From contig NZ_JBGJKZ010000002.1 of assembly GCF_041359055.1 (NCBI RefSeq), forward strand, positions 310,001-374,000: DNA of 64,000 nt, read 5' to 3'. A program made the position numbers and the translations under genes. A model generated the notes under the pieces. The model did not search any database. It had not been told where the DNA came from and saw only the letters and a program-made list of their open reading frames with translations. Below are positions 1 to 8,120 of this stretch, piece after piece. The stretch is from Paenalcaligenes hominis_A. Lineage in GTDB: Bacteria > Pseudomonadota > Gammaproteobacteria > Burkholderiales > Burkholderiaceae_B. How positions within the stretch are numbered: the first letter of the stretch is position 1; each line of letters starts with the position of its first letter.

Positions 1-384
1 ATTGAGCCTTTTGCGCAAAACCTTGATTTTCTTTCTATTGGCACCAATGACTTAATTCAATATGTGATGGCGGTTGACCGTACAGATGCTGAGGTGATGG
101 ATTTGTATGATCCCATGCATCCTGCGGTGTTGCGTTTAATCGCACATACCATTAATCGAGCTGAAAGCTATGGCAAACCTGTTTCTGTATGTGGGGAGAT
201 GGCAGGGGATGCGCGTTTGACTCGTATGCTATTAGGTTTGGGGTTACGGTGTTTTTCTATGCCTGCTTCGCAAATCCTGCTTGTTAAACAACAAGTGCTG
301 CAAGCTCATACAGTAGATTTGCAGCATAAAGTTGCCACGGCATTAAACCGCGCAGAGCGTATTGATTTATTAAAATTGAACTAA
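1..384 (+). CDS. ptsI: Phosphoenolpyruvate-protein phosphotransferase (PTS enzyme I), C-terminal part
   Basis: The frame is open from base 1, so the gene starts outside the window and only the last 127 residues are present. The segment reads SIGTNDLIQY, then a DPMHPAVL stretch and VCGEMAGD, all hallmarks of the PEP-binding TIM barrel of enzyme I. Its Cys in the VCGE motif is the family's catalytic cysteine. Enzyme I transfers phosphate from PEP to HPr in the cytoplasm. In betaproteobacteria this system is mainly regulatory. The end lies 250 bp before a divergent-looking promoter region for the next gene. The identification is firm despite truncation. Confidence 0.93.
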   Translation: MEPFAQNLDFLSIGTNDLIQYVMAVDRTDAEVMDLYDPMHPAVLRLIAHTINRAESYGKPVSVCGEMAGDARLTRMLLGLGLRCFSMPASQILLVKQQVLQAHTVDLQHKVATALNRAERIDLLKLN

Positions 385-633
385 GTAGCAGGTTTTGTGC
401 TTGTTATGAGGGTTTACACCACAACTTAAATGTAACAAAACAAGCTAATCGTATCGTTGAAACCTTCAAAACAACTGTTGAGGCAGGCCTTGGCAAATAA
501 AATCTTTACAATGTTACAAATTGGACATGTGCGTTTACACTAGGTAGCTTGCGTCCGAGACAGAGCTAGTTAGAATTAATTGTAACAAGGGGCCTATAGC
601 AGGCACCTACTGCTTTTATATAAAAGGAACGAT

Positions 634-1077
634 ATGAAAAAGACACGTTTATCTCTTGCCATTCTTGCCTCATTTTCAGTAGCTTTTTTGGCCGCATGTT
701 CTGATGAAAATAAAGACCAGCCAGCACCTGCTGGCGCGCCAGCCGTAGAAGCTCCAGCCCCAGCACCTGTTGTTACGCCAGAGCCTGAAACAAAAACTGA
801 GCAGCTCAAGCAGGACGTAAAAGAAGAGGCTGAAGATCTAAAGGAAAAAGCAGAAGAGCTGAAAGAGGAATCCAAAGACAATGCAGCTGAAGCCAAAGAG
901 GACATCAAAGAGCGCGCTCAGGACATTAAAGAAAAAGCTGCTGACTTAGCTGATAAAGTGTCTGACGATGCGTCTAAAGCTGCCCATGATGCTAATACAG
1001 CCATTAAGGATGCTGCTGCTAAGGCTGATGCAGCCATTCAAAATGCAGTAAATAGCGATAAAACCGATACACAGTAA
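634..1077 (+). CDS. Lys/Glu/Ala-rich lipoprotein of unknown function
   Basis: A 147-residue protein with a lipoprotein signal: two positive residues, a hydrophobic core and a lipobox LAAC, so Cys22 would be lipidated. A Pro/Ala-rich spacer (about residues 29-52) follows. The rest is a long charged amphipathic helix with quasi-repeats of the type KEEAEDLKEKAEELKEE, then an Ala-rich tail. This resembles LEA-like or YqjD/ElaB-like helical proteins in composition only. The start is supported by AAAGGA eight bases upstream. It stands alone between ptsI and a strong terminator. No enzymatic motif is visible. A role as an envelope stress or spacer lipoprotein is a guess. Confidence 0.8.
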   Translation: MKKTRLSLAILASFSVAFLAACSDENKDQPAPAGAPAVEAPAPAPVVTPEPETKTEQLKQDVKEEAEDLKEKAEELKEESKDNAAEAKEDIKERAQDIKEKAADLADKVSDDASKAAHDANTAIKDAAAKADAAIQNAVNSDKTDTQ

Positions 1078-1105
1078 ACTGTCTTCTCTGTATCTATCGA
1101 AGATT

Positions 1106-1129
1106 AAGCCGCCTTTGCGCGGCTTTTTT
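1106..1129 (+). terminator. Rho-independent terminator after the lipoprotein gene
   Basis: AAGCCGC and GCGGCTT form a 7-bp GC-rich stem around a 6-nt loop, followed by a run of T. It lies 29 bp after the lipoprotein stop codon. Confidence 0.85.
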
Positions 1130-1166
1130 GTTTAAACTAAAGCTATTAATACAAAGGAGAGTCATT

Positions 1167-1442
1167 ATGAGCTCACGCAATGATATTTTTAGTCAAATAC
1201 AGCAGAATATCTCTGATTTAATCGCTAATAGCCCTGCGGCCGATTTAGAGAAAAACATTAAGGCTTTTATGGGGCAAACCTTTAATCGAATGGACTTACT
1301 TACTCGTGACGAGTTCGATACCCAAATAGCACTACTGGAGCGCGCATTAGCGCGTGTGACGGCATTAGAGCAACGTGTCCAAGAGCTAGAGACCAAACTC
1401 GCAGCACAAAATACCGCTCCAGCATCAGATAACAATTCTTAG
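1167..1442 (+). CDS. ubiK: Ubiquinone biosynthesis accessory factor UbiK (YqiC/BMFP family)
   Basis: A 91-residue protein with the family's pattern: an N-terminal amphipathic helix, the segment LLTRDEFDTQIALLERA and a C-terminal coiled coil ending ALEQRVQELETKL. UbiK binds UbiJ and lipid and helps the aerobic ubiquinone synthesis complex in the cytoplasm. The ATG at 1167 is preceded by AAAGGAGAG at good spacing. The frame is open upstream to 1128, but that extension overlaps the terminator and has no ribosome site. Lying directly before comM is a common arrangement in betaproteobacteria. Confidence 0.88.
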   Translation: MSSRNDIFSQIQQNISDLIANSPAADLEKNIKAFMGQTFNRMDLLTRDEFDTQIALLERALARVTALEQRVQELETKLAAQNTAPASDNNS

Positions 1443-1470
1443 TTTTACTCATAGCTCAAACTAGCCATCT

Positions 1471-1509
1471 ATGCCGTAAAGACCTTGTGTTTTACGGCAT
1501 AATTTTTTT
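1471..1509 (+). terminator. Rho-independent terminator after ubiK
   Basis: ATGCCGTAAA and TTTACGGCAT form a perfect 10-bp stem with a 10-nt loop, followed by seven T. It separates ubiK from comM. Confidence 0.88.
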
Positions 1510-1532
1510 ATTAAACATACACAAGGTGCGCT

Positions 1533-3080
1533 ATGAGTTTGGCTATTTTAAGCAGTGGTGTGTTGTGGGGGTTTGAGCTTATTCCGGTTCGTGTGGAAGT
1601 TCATGTGGGTGCCGGTTTGCCCAGTTTTAATCTGGTTGGCATGCCGGATCTGGGTGTGAGAGAAAGCCGTGAGCGGGTGCGCGCGGCTATTTTAAACAGC
1701 GGGTTTAGTTTTCCTGCTGCGCGCATTACTGTAAATTTAGCGCCTGCTGATTTACCTAAAGACTCAGGGCGTTTTGATTTGGCTATTGCGCTGGGTGTAT
1801 TGCTTGCGTCGGGACAGCTGCAGCAAGAAAAGCAATCACCCAATGATCAGGCCGAACCGCCTGATCTGGATGCATATTTTTTTGCTGGTGAACTATCGTT
1901 AACAGGGGCTGTGGTGGCGGTGGGAAATGCGTTGGCTTTAGCTTGTGGGGTAAGGCAGCAGTTTCCGCAAAAAACCTTAGTTTTGCCTTTGGTGTCAGCA
2001 CAGATGGCTGCGCATGTGCCTGATGTAAAAATAGCAGCAGTCCATAGCCTACAGCATGCTGTGCAGTTCTTTTGTGGTGCAGAGCCAGCAGAGCCCATAG
2101 AAAAATGCAGTTTGTCTAGTTCATCAACCCCAACTGCTTGTTTGTCAGAAGTATATGGTCAGCAACAGGGGCGATTTGCATTGGAGTGCGCTGCCTCAGG
2201 AGGCCACAGTTTATTGTTTAGTGGGCCCCCTGGGGTGGGTAAAAGTATGTTGGCGCAAAGACTGCCAGGGCTATTACCGCCTCTTGATTCACAGCAGCAG
2301 CTTGATGTGGCTATATTGCATCAAATGCAATCACACGCTGATCAGGCTGTGCAACTTACCGCTGTGCCGCCTTATCGCGCACCACATCATTCTTGCTCAA
2401 TGGCTGCAATGGTGGGTGGAGGGCGTAATATACGCCCTGGTGAGATCACCTTGGCGCATCATGGGGTATTGTTTATGGACGAGTTCCCAGAGTTTGATCG
2501 ACGGGTATTAGAGTCTTTGCGGGAGCCTCTAGAAACCGGGGAAATACTCGTTTCTCGAGTTAATCAGCGTTGCCGTTTTCCTGCTCGGTTTCAGCTTATC
2601 GCGGCTATGAATCCTTGTCCATGCGGTTATTTCGGCCATCAAAAAGCGCTTTGTCGCTGTTCAGCGGACCAAATTATACGTTATCAACAAAAGCTGTCAG
2701 GGCCGCTGCTTGATCGTATTGATCTATTTGCTGTATTGCCTTACGAGCCCCAGTTCAACAGCTCTTCGCAAAAGCCCGAGAGCTCGTATAGCGTGCGTCA
2801 ACGTGTGGTGGCAGCGCGTCAAAGACAAAAAGAACGCCAAGGGGGGTTAAATGCCCATTTACATGGCGATGCGTTGCAGCGCCACGTCCATCTAACTAAA
2901 GAAGCAGAACGGCTCTTGGGCCACGCAGCGCAAAAATGGAGCTGGTCCTTGCGTGTGCTACATCGCATTCAGCGCGTTAGTCGCACAATAGCGGATATGG
3001 CGAATAGTGCCGTGGTTCTCGATGAGCATGTGGCGTCAGCCATGCAATTTAGGTATCAAATGCGTGCTGACAAGCTCTAA
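1533..3080 (+). CDS. comM: YifB/ComM family Mg-chelatase-like AAA+ ATPase
   Basis: A 515-residue protein of normal family length. The N-terminal third is the ChlI-like S5-fold domain (about 1-165). The AAA+ core follows with Walker A GPPGVGKSM near residue 232 and Walker B LFMDEFPEF near 315. A Cys-rich insert NPCPCGYFGH...CRC near 360 is typical of ComM, and the C-terminal lid domain contains the arginine-rich helix. In naturally competent bacteria ComM is a hexameric helicase that promotes branch migration during integration of transformed DNA. In others it may act in recombination generally. The ATG follows AAGGTGCGCT. It is probably monocistronic, isolated by the terminator upstream. Confidence 0.92.
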   Translation: MSLAILSSGVLWGFELIPVRVEVHVGAGLPSFNLVGMPDLGVRESRERVRAAILNSGFSFPAARITVNLAPADLPKDSGRFDLAIALGVLLASGQLQQEKQSPNDQAEPPDLDAYFFAGELSLTGAVVAVGNALALACGVRQQFPQKTLVLPLVSAQMAAHVPDVKIAAVHSLQHAVQFFCGAEPAEPIEKCSLSSSSTPTACLSEVYGQQQGRFALECAASGGHSLLFSGPPGVGKSMLAQRLPGLLPPLDSQQQLDVAILHQMQSHADQAVQLTAVPPYRAPHHSCSMAAMVGGGRNIRPGEITLAHHGVLFMDEFPEFDRRVLESLREPLETGEILVSRVNQRCRFPARFQLIAAMNPCPCGYFGHQKALCRCSADQIIRYQQKLSGPLLDRIDLFAVLPYEPQFNSSSQKPESSYSVRQRVVAARQRQKERQGGLNAHLHGDALQRHVHLTKEAERLLGHAAQKWSWSLRVLHRIQRVSRTIADMANSAVVLDEHVASAMQFRYQMRADKL

Positions 3081-3231
3081 GCATAGACAAATCCTTTTTT
3101 TACTTTTATAATTTTCTTTTTATTGGGTTTAATTACTTAATAAAAACAATAAGTGCCTACAGGGTTATTGAAGCGTGGCTTATCAGTTTTAGCTGCCACC
3201 TATGGGTCACAACTTAATTTTGAGTGTTCTT

Positions 3232-3429
3232 ATGCCTAAAATGAAAACAAAGCGTGGCGCTGCCAAACGCTTTCAAGTACGTGGCAGTGGTTCCATCAAG
3301 CGCGGTCAGGCGTTCAAACGTCACATCTTGACCAAGAAAACCACTAAAAATAAACGTCAACTACGTGGTGCTGTAGAAGTACACAGCTCTGACGTTGCAT
3401 CCGTAAAACAGATGCTTCCTTTTGCTTGA
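3232..3429 (+). CDS. rpmI: 50S ribosomal protein L35
   Basis: A 65-residue basic protein beginning MPKMKTKRGAAKRF, the conserved L35 start. An in-frame ATG at 3202 would add ten residues not found in the family, so 3232 is preferred. Only a weak GAG lies upstream. The 151 bp before the gene contain a small hairpin (GTGGC 3175-3179 with GCCAC 3195-3199), which could be part of an L20-responsive leader, but this is speculative. infC, which usually precedes rpmI in proteobacteria, is absent here. comM occupies that position instead. Confidence 0.95.
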   Translation: MPKMKTKRGAAKRFQVRGSGSIKRGQAFKRHILTKKTTKNKRQLRGAVEVHSSDVASVKQMLPFA

Positions 3430-3443
3430 TTGGAGTATAAAAC

Positions 3444-3803
3444 ATGTCACGCGTAAAACGTGGGGTTAACGCCCGTGCACGTCACAAAAAAGTATTAGCC
3501 GAAGCCAAAGGCTTCCGTGGTCGCCGCAGCACCGTCTATCGTGTTGCTAAACAGGCGGTAATGAAAGCGGGTCAGTATGCGTACCGCGACCGTCGTAATC
3601 GCAAACGTGTATTCCGCGCATTGTGGATCACACGTATCAATGCTGCTTGCCGCGAACTCGATTTAACCTACAGCCAGTTCATCGCTGGTTTAAATAAAGC
3701 CAATATCGAACTCGACCGCAAAGTATTGGCAGATATGGCTGTAAACGATAAAGCCGGTTTTGCTGCAGTAGTTGCTCAAGCCAAAACTGCTTTGGCTGCT
3801 TAA
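3444..3803 (+). CDS. rplT: 50S ribosomal protein L20
   Basis: A 119-residue, highly basic protein starting MSRVKRGVNARARHKKVLAEAKGF-type sequence, typical of L20 in length and content. It binds 23S rRNA early in large subunit assembly and in many bacteria represses translation of its own operon by binding the leader mRNA. It lies 14 bp after rpmI with its own ribosome site (TTGGAG). A hairpin plus T-run follows before pheS. Confidence 0.97.
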   Translation: MSRVKRGVNARARHKKVLAEAKGFRGRRSTVYRVAKQAVMKAGQYAYRDRRNRKRVFRALWITRINAACRELDLTYSQFIAGLNKANIELDRKVLADMAVNDKAGFAAVVAQAKTALAA

Positions 3804-3829
3804 CAAGCACAAATCGATTCAGTATATGT

Positions 3830-3863
3830 ACAAACGGGCTCTTTATAGGGCCCGTTTGTTTTT
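3830..3863 (+). terminator. Terminator or attenuator between rplT and pheS
   Basis: ACAAACGGGC and GCCCGTTTGT form a perfect 10-bp stem with a 10-nt loop, followed by T residues. It lies 26 bp after rplT and 18 bp before pheS. It probably reduces readthrough from the ribosomal protein genes. It could serve as a pheST attenuator, but no Phe-rich leader peptide was seen. Confidence 0.8.
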
Positions 3864-3881
3864 GGAAATAGACTTTTAGAC

Positions 3882-4904
3882 ATGACTTTACCAGCCGACG
3901 ATATTATTCAACGTGCGCAGACGCTTTTCGCTGAATCTGCTGACGCGGTGGCTTTGGAAAATGCCAAAGCAGTTTTTTTAGGAAAACAAGGGGAAATCAC
4001 CGCCCTAATGAAAGGAATGGCGCAACTTAGCCCTGATGAAAAGCGCACTCAAGGAGCGGCGATTAATCAAATTAAACGCCAAATTGAAACCTTGCTTAAC
4101 GATCGTCGTGCTGAATTAGCTCAAGCTGAACTCAATCAGCGCTTAGCCTCAGAGGCTATTGATGTCAGTTTGCCTGGGCGTGGTCGTCAGGTAGGGGGGA
4201 TTCATCCCGTCATTAAAACTTGGCAGCGTGTAGAAGCCATTTTCCGCTCTATTGGCTTTGATGTGGCAGATGGGCCAGAGATAGAAAACGACTGGACTAA
4301 CTTTACTGCGCTCAACAATCCAGAAAATCACCCTGCGCGCTCAATGCAGGATACTTTTTACGTGGATATGAAAGACGGAAGTGGCTTGCCGTTGTTGTTG
4401 CGTACGCATACCAGTCCAATGCAGGTCCGCTATGCGCGCATGCACAAGCCCCCCATCAAAGTCATTGCGCCGGGCCGTACCTATCGGGTAGATAGCGATG
4501 CCACCCACTCACCTATGTTTCATCAAGTTGAAGGCCTGTGGATTGCAGAAGACATTTCGTTCGCCGACTTAAAAGGTGTATACACCAATTTCCTGCGTGC
4601 TTTTTTTGAAACAGACGATTTAGTCGTGCGTTTCCGTCCTTCTTTTTTCCCGTTTACCGAGCCCTCTGCAGAGATTGACATGATGTTTAGCTCTGGCCCA
4701 AATAAAGGCAAATGGCTAGAAATCTCCGGTTCGGGTCAGGTGCACCCGGATGTGATTCGCAACTTTGGCTTAGATCCAGAAAAATACATGGGCTTTGCTT
4801 TTGGTTCGGGTCTAGAGCGGCTAACCATGCTGCGCTATGGCGTCAATGATTTACGTCAGTTCTTCGAAGGCGATTTACGCTTCTTAAAACAGTTCAACTC
4901 TTAA
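3882..4904 (+). CDS. pheS: Phenylalanine-tRNA ligase alpha subunit
   Basis: A 340-residue class II aminoacyl-tRNA synthetase subunit. The N-terminal coiled coil spans about residues 1-85. The catalytic domain has motif 2 (LLRTHTSPMQVRYARM), the FRPSFFPFTEPSAEID segment that forms the Phe pocket, and motif 3 (GSGLERLTMLRYG). It charges tRNA-Phe as an alpha2-beta2 enzyme with PheT. The next gene begins 19 bp downstream. Confidence 0.97.
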   Translation: MTLPADDIIQRAQTLFAESADAVALENAKAVFLGKQGEITALMKGMAQLSPDEKRTQGAAINQIKRQIETLLNDRRAELAQAELNQRLASEAIDVSLPGRGRQVGGIHPVIKTWQRVEAIFRSIGFDVADGPEIENDWTNFTALNNPENHPARSMQDTFYVDMKDGSGLPLLLRTHTSPMQVRYARMHKPPIKVIAPGRTYRVDSDATHSPMFHQVEGLWIAEDISFADLKGVYTNFLRAFFETDDLVVRFRPSFFPFTEPSAEIDMMFSSGPNKGKWLEISGSGQVHPDVIRNFGLDPEKYMGFAFGSGLERLTMLRYGVNDLRQFFEGDLRFLKQFNS

Positions 4905-4923
4905 TTAGCCTGGGCATTTACGC

Positions 4924-7329
4924 ATGTTAGTTTCTGAATCTTGGTTACGTACCTTTGTTAATCCTACGATGGATTCCGACGAGCTTTGCCATCGCCTTAC
5001 CATGGCGGGCTTAGAGGTCGAAGAGTCCACGTTAGCTGCGCCTGCATTTAGTGGCGTGGTTGTTGCAGAAATTGTGGAAATTGCTCCACATCCTGATGCT
5101 GATCGTTTACGTGTATGCCAAGTCAACACGGGCGCAGAAACGGTACAGATTGTATGTGGTGCACCCAATGCGCGTCAGGGCCTCAAAGCGCCTTTAGCCC
5201 AATTAGGGGCTCGTCTGCCTGGTGACTTTAAAATCGGCAAAGCCAAAATGCGCGGTGTTGAGTCATTTGGTATGTTGTGCTCAGCAAAAGAGCTTGGCAT
5301 TTCCGAGGAGTCCGATGGCTTGCTCGAATTGCCTTCTGATGCACCGGTTGGTACTGATATTCGTTCATACTTAGATCTAGATGACCATGTTATTGAGATC
5401 AAAATGACACCGAATCGCGCTGACTGTCTCTCCATGCTTGGGGTGGCGCGTGAGGTTTCAGCATTAACAGGGTTGCCCTTGCAGGTACCTTCTTTTGAGC
5501 CCGTGCCTGTAAGTATTGACGATAGGCTGCCAGTCTCAGTCTCTGCGCCGGACTTATGTGGGCGTTTTGCTGGGCGTGTGGTGCGAGGAGTGAATGCCGC
5601 TGCGGCCACGCCAGCATGGATGGTCAAACGGTTAGAGCGAGCCGGACAGCGTTCTTTATCCGCGTTGGTCGATATTTCTAACTACGTCATGCTTGAGTTA
5701 GGGCGTCCGTCACATGTTTTTGATTTAGATAAAGTAAAAAACGGTTTGGATGTGCGTTGGGCTAAAGAGGGCGAAACGCTCTTGTTGTTAAGTGGTAAAG
5801 AGATTGAGCTAACCGAAAACGTAGGGGTGATTGCCTCTGACGGCGTACCGCAAAGCTTGGCTGGCATAATGGGTGGTGAAGACAGCTCGGTCAAGGCCGA
5901 AAGTACTACAGACATTTTCATTGAGTCTGCTTTTTGGTGGCCAGAAGCTATTATGGGGCGGGCACGTCACTATAAATTTAACTCCGATGCAAGTCATCGC
6001 TTTGAGCGTGGGGTCGATTACGATCATGTGGTCGAGCACCTAGAGCGTATGACGCAGTTGGTACTAGAAATTTGTGGTGGTCAGGCTGGGCCTATTGTTG
6101 ATCAACAAGTCAATATGCCAGAACAGCCTCAAGTCAGTATGCGTCTAGATCGTTGTCAGCGTGTATTGGGTATTCCCGTTACCGCCCAAGAGGTTCACTC
6201 TGTGTTTCAAGGTCTCGGTTTTGAGTTCACCGAGGAAAATAACGTCTTTCATGTGACTTCACCTACCTACCGATTTGATATTCGTATTGAAGAAGATCTG
6301 ATCGAAGAAGTAGCGCGTATTTATGGGTTTGAGCGTATTCCCGATGTAGCGCCAAAAGCGCGTGCTGATATGCTTATTAAGCCTGAAACAGTGAAAGGTC
6401 CTCATTTGTTGCGTGCACAAATCGCAGCACTCGACTACCAAGAGGTCATTAATTTTGCCTTCGTCGAGGAAAAGTGGGAGAGTAACTACGCCGGTAATCA
6501 GAATCCCATTCGATTACTGAACCCTATTGCGAGTCAGTTAGCCGTGATGCGATCCTCCTTATTAGGTGGGCTGCTTGCCAATATTGAACATAATGCGCGT
6601 CACCGCCAGTCTCGTGTTCGTGTGTTTGAGCTGGGTAAAGTCTTTATGCGCGATGCGCAAATTAAGGACGATGATTTAAGCGTAGCAGGTGTGCATCAGC
6701 CATTACGATTAGCAGGGGCTGCCTGGGGGCCTGCGTACCCCGAGCAGTGGGGTGTAAAAACGCGTCCTGTAGACTTTTTCGATGTGAAATCGGATGTAGA
6801 AAACTTATTTGGTTCACGTGCTCACCAATTGCGTTTTGTGGTCGCAGAGCATCCTGCTTTGCACCCAGGACGTAGCGCACGTATCGATTTAGACGGACAA
6901 GAGGTTGGTTGGATAGGTGAACTGCATCCGCAGTGGTTGCAGCAGTTAGATATCAAATCGGCTCCGATTCTATTTGAACTAGATGCCGATGTTCTTTCTC
7001 AAGCGGATATGCCAGCCTTGGCCGTTCAGTCACGTCAACCTGTAGTGCAACGTGATTTGGCATTTTGGGTAGATACTACTGTGTCTTATCAGCAAATTAC
7101 CGATACATTGCATCAAGCTATAACTGCTGACTCTGCTTTGGCTATAGTTAAGTCTTTCCGCCTATTTGATGTATGGAAAGCCGATGACAAGGCCACAGAG
7201 CAAAGCTTAGCTATGCGTTTTTGGCTTCAAGATGTCGAAGTCACTTTGGATGATGAGCGTGTGGATGCTGCCATGCAAAAGCTACTAGAGGCGTTGAGCC
7301 AAGCCTATCAAATTCGTCAGAGAGCTTAA
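4924..7329 (+). CDS. pheT: Phenylalanine-tRNA ligase beta subunit
   Basis: An 801-residue protein of full length. Domains in order are an N-terminal EMAP/tRNA-binding domain (about 40-150, with VCGAPNAR and LGARLPGDFKI), the B3/B4 editing domain (about 210-390, including RFERGVD), B5 (about 400-475), a core catalytic-like domain and the C-terminal anticodon-binding FDX-ACB fold (from about 705, SRQPVVQRDLAF). It forms the heterotetramer with PheS and edits Tyr-tRNA-Phe. Located between pheS and ihfA in the conserved order. Confidence 0.97.
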   Translation: MLVSESWLRTFVNPTMDSDELCHRLTMAGLEVEESTLAAPAFSGVVVAEIVEIAPHPDADRLRVCQVNTGAETVQIVCGAPNARQGLKAPLAQLGARLPGDFKIGKAKMRGVESFGMLCSAKELGISEESDGLLELPSDAPVGTDIRSYLDLDDHVIEIKMTPNRADCLSMLGVAREVSALTGLPLQVPSFEPVPVSIDDRLPVSVSAPDLCGRFAGRVVRGVNAAAATPAWMVKRLERAGQRSLSALVDISNYVMLELGRPSHVFDLDKVKNGLDVRWAKEGETLLLLSGKEIELTENVGVIASDGVPQSLAGIMGGEDSSVKAESTTDIFIESAFWWPEAIMGRARHYKFNSDASHRFERGVDYDHVVEHLERMTQLVLEICGGQAGPIVDQQVNMPEQPQVSMRLDRCQRVLGIPVTAQEVHSVFQGLGFEFTEENNVFHVTSPTYRFDIRIEEDLIEEVARIYGFERIPDVAPKARADMLIKPETVKGPHLLRAQIAALDYQEVINFAFVEEKWESNYAGNQNPIRLLNPIASQLAVMRSSLLGGLLANIEHNARHRQSRVRVFELGKVFMRDAQIKDDDLSVAGVHQPLRLAGAAWGPAYPEQWGVKTRPVDFFDVKSDVENLFGSRAHQLRFVVAEHPALHPGRSARIDLDGQEVGWIGELHPQWLQQLDIKSAPILFELDADVLSQADMPALAVQSRQPVVQRDLAFWVDTTVSYQQITDTLHQAITADSALAIVKSFRLFDVWKADDKATEQSLAMRFWLQDVEVTLDDERVDAAMQKLLEALSQAYQIRQRA

Positions 7330-7334
7330 TACTA

Positions 7335-7640
7335 ATGATGCTAATTGATAAAACCCTAACTAAAGCAGAGTTGACCGAGTGCATTTTTGAGCAAGTCGGT
7401 CTAAACAAACGTGAAGCCAAAGAGGTTGTGGATGCTTTCTTTGCGGAAATTAGCGCTGCGCTAGAGCGTGGTGAAGAGGTGAAACTCTCGGGCTTTGGTA
7501 ATTTTCAAGTGCGTGATAAGTCATCGCGTCCTGGGCGCAACCCAAAAACAGGTGAATCCATACCTATTTCTGCACGGCGAGTAGTCACGTTTCACGCCAG
7601 TCAGAAACTCAAGTCAGCGGTAGAAAATGCGCCCCAATAA
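7335..7640 (+). CDS. ihfA: Integration host factor subunit alpha
   Basis: A 101-residue HU/IHF-family DNA-bending protein. The beta-arm reads GFGNFQVRDKSSRPGRNPKTGE followed by IPISARRVVTF, diagnostic for the alpha subunit. It begins 6 bp after pheT, so the genes are probably co-transcribed as in most proteobacteria. Two adjacent ATG codons (7335, 7338) are possible starts. With IhfB it bends DNA at specific sites for transcription, recombination and replication. Confidence 0.95.
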   Translation: MMLIDKTLTKAELTECIFEQVGLNKREAKEVVDAFFAEISAALERGEEVKLSGFGNFQVRDKSSRPGRNPKTGESIPISARRVVTFHASQKLKSAVENAPQ

Positions 7641-7687
7641 GCAAAAAAGAAGTAGATAGCTTATACTAGCTGCAAAGGATAATTTAG

Positions 7688-8071
7688 ATGAGCGCTATGG
7701 AAAATCACAACTTACCCCCCATTCCTGCCAAACGTTATTTCACTATTGGCGAAGTCAGCGAGCTCTGTGCGGTTAAGCCGCATGTGCTGCGATACTGGGA
7801 ACAGGAATTTACCCAGCTCAGTCCCATGAAACGTCGGGGTAACCGTCGTTATTACCAGCATCACGAGGTGTTGCTCATTCGTCGCATTCGCCATTTGCTC
7901 TATGACGAAGGCTTCACAATTAGCGGAGCACGCAATCGGCTATTAGGGGGGGCGGGGGCTGTTGAAATTAACGCAGAGGCTGCGGTTCGTATTTCAGGCG
8001 CTGATCTACAGGCTATACGCAACGATTTGCAACAGGTTAAGCACGTGCTCGAGCAAGCTTTAGCCAATTAA
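7688..8071 (+). CDS. MerR family transcriptional regulator
   Basis: A 127-residue protein with a winged helix-turn-helix near the N-terminus: YFTIGEVSELCAVKPHVLRYWEQEF, followed by the wing KRRGNRRYY. A short C-terminal helix probably dimerises. No metal-binding cysteines are visible apart from one near the recognition helix, so it is not a typical metal sensor. A gene of this type follows ihfA in many beta- and gammaproteobacteria, and its function is generally unknown. The ATG at 7688 is preceded by AAAGGA. An alternative ATG lies at 7697. Confidence 0.88.
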   Translation: MSAMENHNLPPIPAKRYFTIGEVSELCAVKPHVLRYWEQEFTQLSPMKRRGNRRYYQHHEVLLIRRIRHLLYDEGFTISGARNRLLGGAGAVEINAEAAVRISGADLQAIRNDLQQVKHVLEQALAN

Positions 8072-8093
8072 GTTTTTGCTTTAATCACAAAAC

Positions 8094-8118
8094 AGTCCGG
8101 GTATAGCCCGGACTTTTT
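8094..8118 (+). terminator. Terminator after the merR gene, abutting the next start codon
   Basis: AGTCCGGG and CCCGGACT form an 8-bp GC-rich stem with a 5-nt loop, followed by five T. Only two bases separate the T-run from the ATG at 8121. Confidence 0.85.
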
Positions 8119-8120
8119 CT

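Noticed and set aside
1128..1166. N-terminal extension of UbiK
   Set aside because: It begins in the T-run of the preceding terminator. ATG 1167 has a strong AAAGGAGAG.
3175..3199. L20-binding leader before rpmI
   Set aside because: Only one 5-bp stem is visible, which is too little evidence to annotate an autoregulatory element.
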